Assembly: GCA_902767465.1 (NCBI GenBank)
Contig: CACXHM010000116.1
Coordinates: 1 to 25,826, forward strand
DNA: 25,826 nucleotides
Source of the DNA: an uncultured Bacteroidia bacterium
GTDB taxonomy: Bacteria > Bacteroidota > Bacteroidia > Bacteroidales > UBA932
Direction: 5' to 3'
Positions 24,955-25,826 of this stretch are shown here, piece after piece. Made by a program: the position numbers and the translations under genes. Numbering within the stretch: the stretch's first letter is position 1; the number at the start of each line of letters is the position of its first letter. Below the pieces are notes generated by a model. It searched no databases. It was not told the origin of the DNA and saw nothing but the letters and a program-made list of their open reading frames with translations.

Positions 24955-25826
24955 CTATTTATTGATGACGAAACAGATGTCCTTGTATATCAGCCAAACA
25001 AGGTCATCGGTAGTTTTCACGACATCAGCGGTATAGCTTTTCTTGTAATCCAGAGCGGAAATCCAGTTCTGGTAAAGGGTAAAATCCACCTCTTTGTCCA
25101 CTTCGAAAGAGCCAGGCAGGCCGCTGAACAGCAGGAACGTCTCCCCTGCGGGATTCACAATCCGGAAGTCCTGTGATCCGTCCGGGAATCTTCGCACCGA
25201 CACCTGGTGCCGCAGCGGGTCAAGCTGCACGCTGCCGCCTTTTGCATCGTAGTTATACACTCCGGGAGCCGATCCCATTATGCCGGTGACGGGCTGTGTC
25301 ACGCCGATACGGAGCACTTTTCCGTCAATGTCTATCGCAACGAATCCCTTTCTGTCGGATTCACCGATATTTATGGTAGAAGCCTTGATATTGACGGTCT
25401 TTCCAAGGTTTGCTATACCTCCTGTCGCATCGGAAGTGAACCAGTCGGCCACGGTTCCGTCCTCATTCGTGCATGACAGAGTCCATGCAACAGGGAATTT
25501 GAACGAAAGGGAGACAGGCTGCAGGTCGGTGAGCGTTATCTCCTTTACAGGGAGAAGGCTTCCGATGCTTTGCTGGGTAAATTTCGCTGTCACCTTTGTT
25601 TTTCCGGCGCTCACAGAAAGCTGGCCCGTACGGGCGGCTTCTCCGGTGTTTTCCTCCAAATGGATTTTCACCACGGTGGTATTGCCAGCGCCCTGCTTAA
25701 TGTCCGTTATTTCAGCCCACGGGGCATCGGCAAGCTCGCACGTGACGCTTTTTTCACATGCAACCTTGAACTGGATATCATGTGCGGTTCCAATCTCCGC
25801 GGTCAGCGACTCCGGAGTCAGTTTGA
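24955..25826 (-). CDS. BACON-domain lipoprotein paired with an M6 protease (cassette 3, N-terminus outside window)
   Basis: The frame stays open to the right edge, so the start and signal sequence are not visible. The GTG at 25674 is internal, because the protein upstream of it (HDIQFKVACEKSVTCEL and on) aligns with the cassette 2 lipoprotein. About 290 residues are present. They comprise a BACON-like domain (WAEITDIKQGAGNTTVVKIH to FTQQSIGSLL), a middle region (with GFVAIDIDGKVLRIGVTQ) and the shared C-terminal domain (RHQVSVR, DFRIVNP, LYQNW, VWLIYKDICFVI). It is 12 nt upstream of protease 3. A lipid anchor is expected by analogy with the other two but cannot be confirmed here. Confidence 0.78.
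   Translation of the reverse strand, partial: KLTPESLTAEIGTAHDIQFKVACEKSVTCELADAPWAEITDIKQGAGNTTVVKIHLEENTGEAARTGQLSVSAGKTKVTAKFTQQSIGSLLPVKEITLTDLQPVSLSFKFPVAWTLSCTNEDGTVADWFTSDATGGIANLGKTVNIKASTINIGESDRKGFVAIDIDGKVLRIGVTQPVTGIMGSAPGVYNYDAKGGSVQLDPLRHQVSVRRFPDGSQDFRIVNPAGETFLLFSGLPGSFEVDKEVDFTLYQNWISALDYKKSYTADVVKTTDDLVWLIYKDICFVINK

Noticed and set aside
24955..25674. Starting the cassette 3 lipoprotein at the GTG at 25674
   Set aside because: The open frame continues upstream to the window edge and that part aligns with the BACON region of the cassette 2 lipoprotein, so the start lies outside the window.

Overview
The window looks like a chromosomal segment from a Bacteroidota bacterium, most likely order Bacteroidales. 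The evidence is the rseC-rnfBCDGEA gene order, promoter -7 boxes of the TAnnTTTG type, BACON-domain lipoproteins, secreted M6 peptidases with Bacteroidales-style beta domains, and the general absence of Shine-Dalgarno sequences. I cannot place it below order from sequence alone. Coding density is very high: the only real intergenic stretch is about 80 bp (15980-16061), and no gene-free stretch exceeds 300 bases. I saw no tRNA, rRNA, CRISPR array, transposase or phage gene.

Left part (225-15979, minus strand): 15 reading frames lie head to tail with gaps of at most 6 nt and many ATGA-type overlaps, reading leftward from alaS. The order is alaS, an lptG-fmt fused frame, two M23 peptidases, a merR-like regulator, nif3-like, a coiled-coil zinc-ribbon gene, dnaB, rseC, then rnfB, C, D, G, E and A. 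Housekeeping functions (translation, replication, envelope) therefore feed directly into the Rnf ion-pumping ferredoxin:NAD oxidoreductase. A TAnnTTTG box upstream of alaS is the clearest promoter, and a second possible one lies inside nif3. At the far left (2-265, plus strand) the tail of an unidentified membrane protein converges on rnfA.

Right part (16062-25826): three copies of a two-gene cassette, each a small outer-surface lipoprotein followed immediately by a secreted M6-family metalloprotease. Copy 1 is on the plus strand, divergent from alaS. Copies 2 and 3 are in tandem on the minus strand, apparently in one transcript, and copy 3's lipoprotein runs off the window. The three lipoproteins share a C-terminal domain of about 100 residues that I do not recognise. 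Two of them also carry an N-terminal BACON-like domain, and the first lacks it. The strict pairing suggests the lipoprotein works with, anchors or restrains its protease. This paired family is the best candidate here for an undescribed system.

Other points of note are the LptG-Fmt fusion, whose Fmt half begins at a GTG exactly where a free Fmt would start, and the clustering of strong AGGAGG-type ribosome sites in the rnf genes but not in their neighbours.
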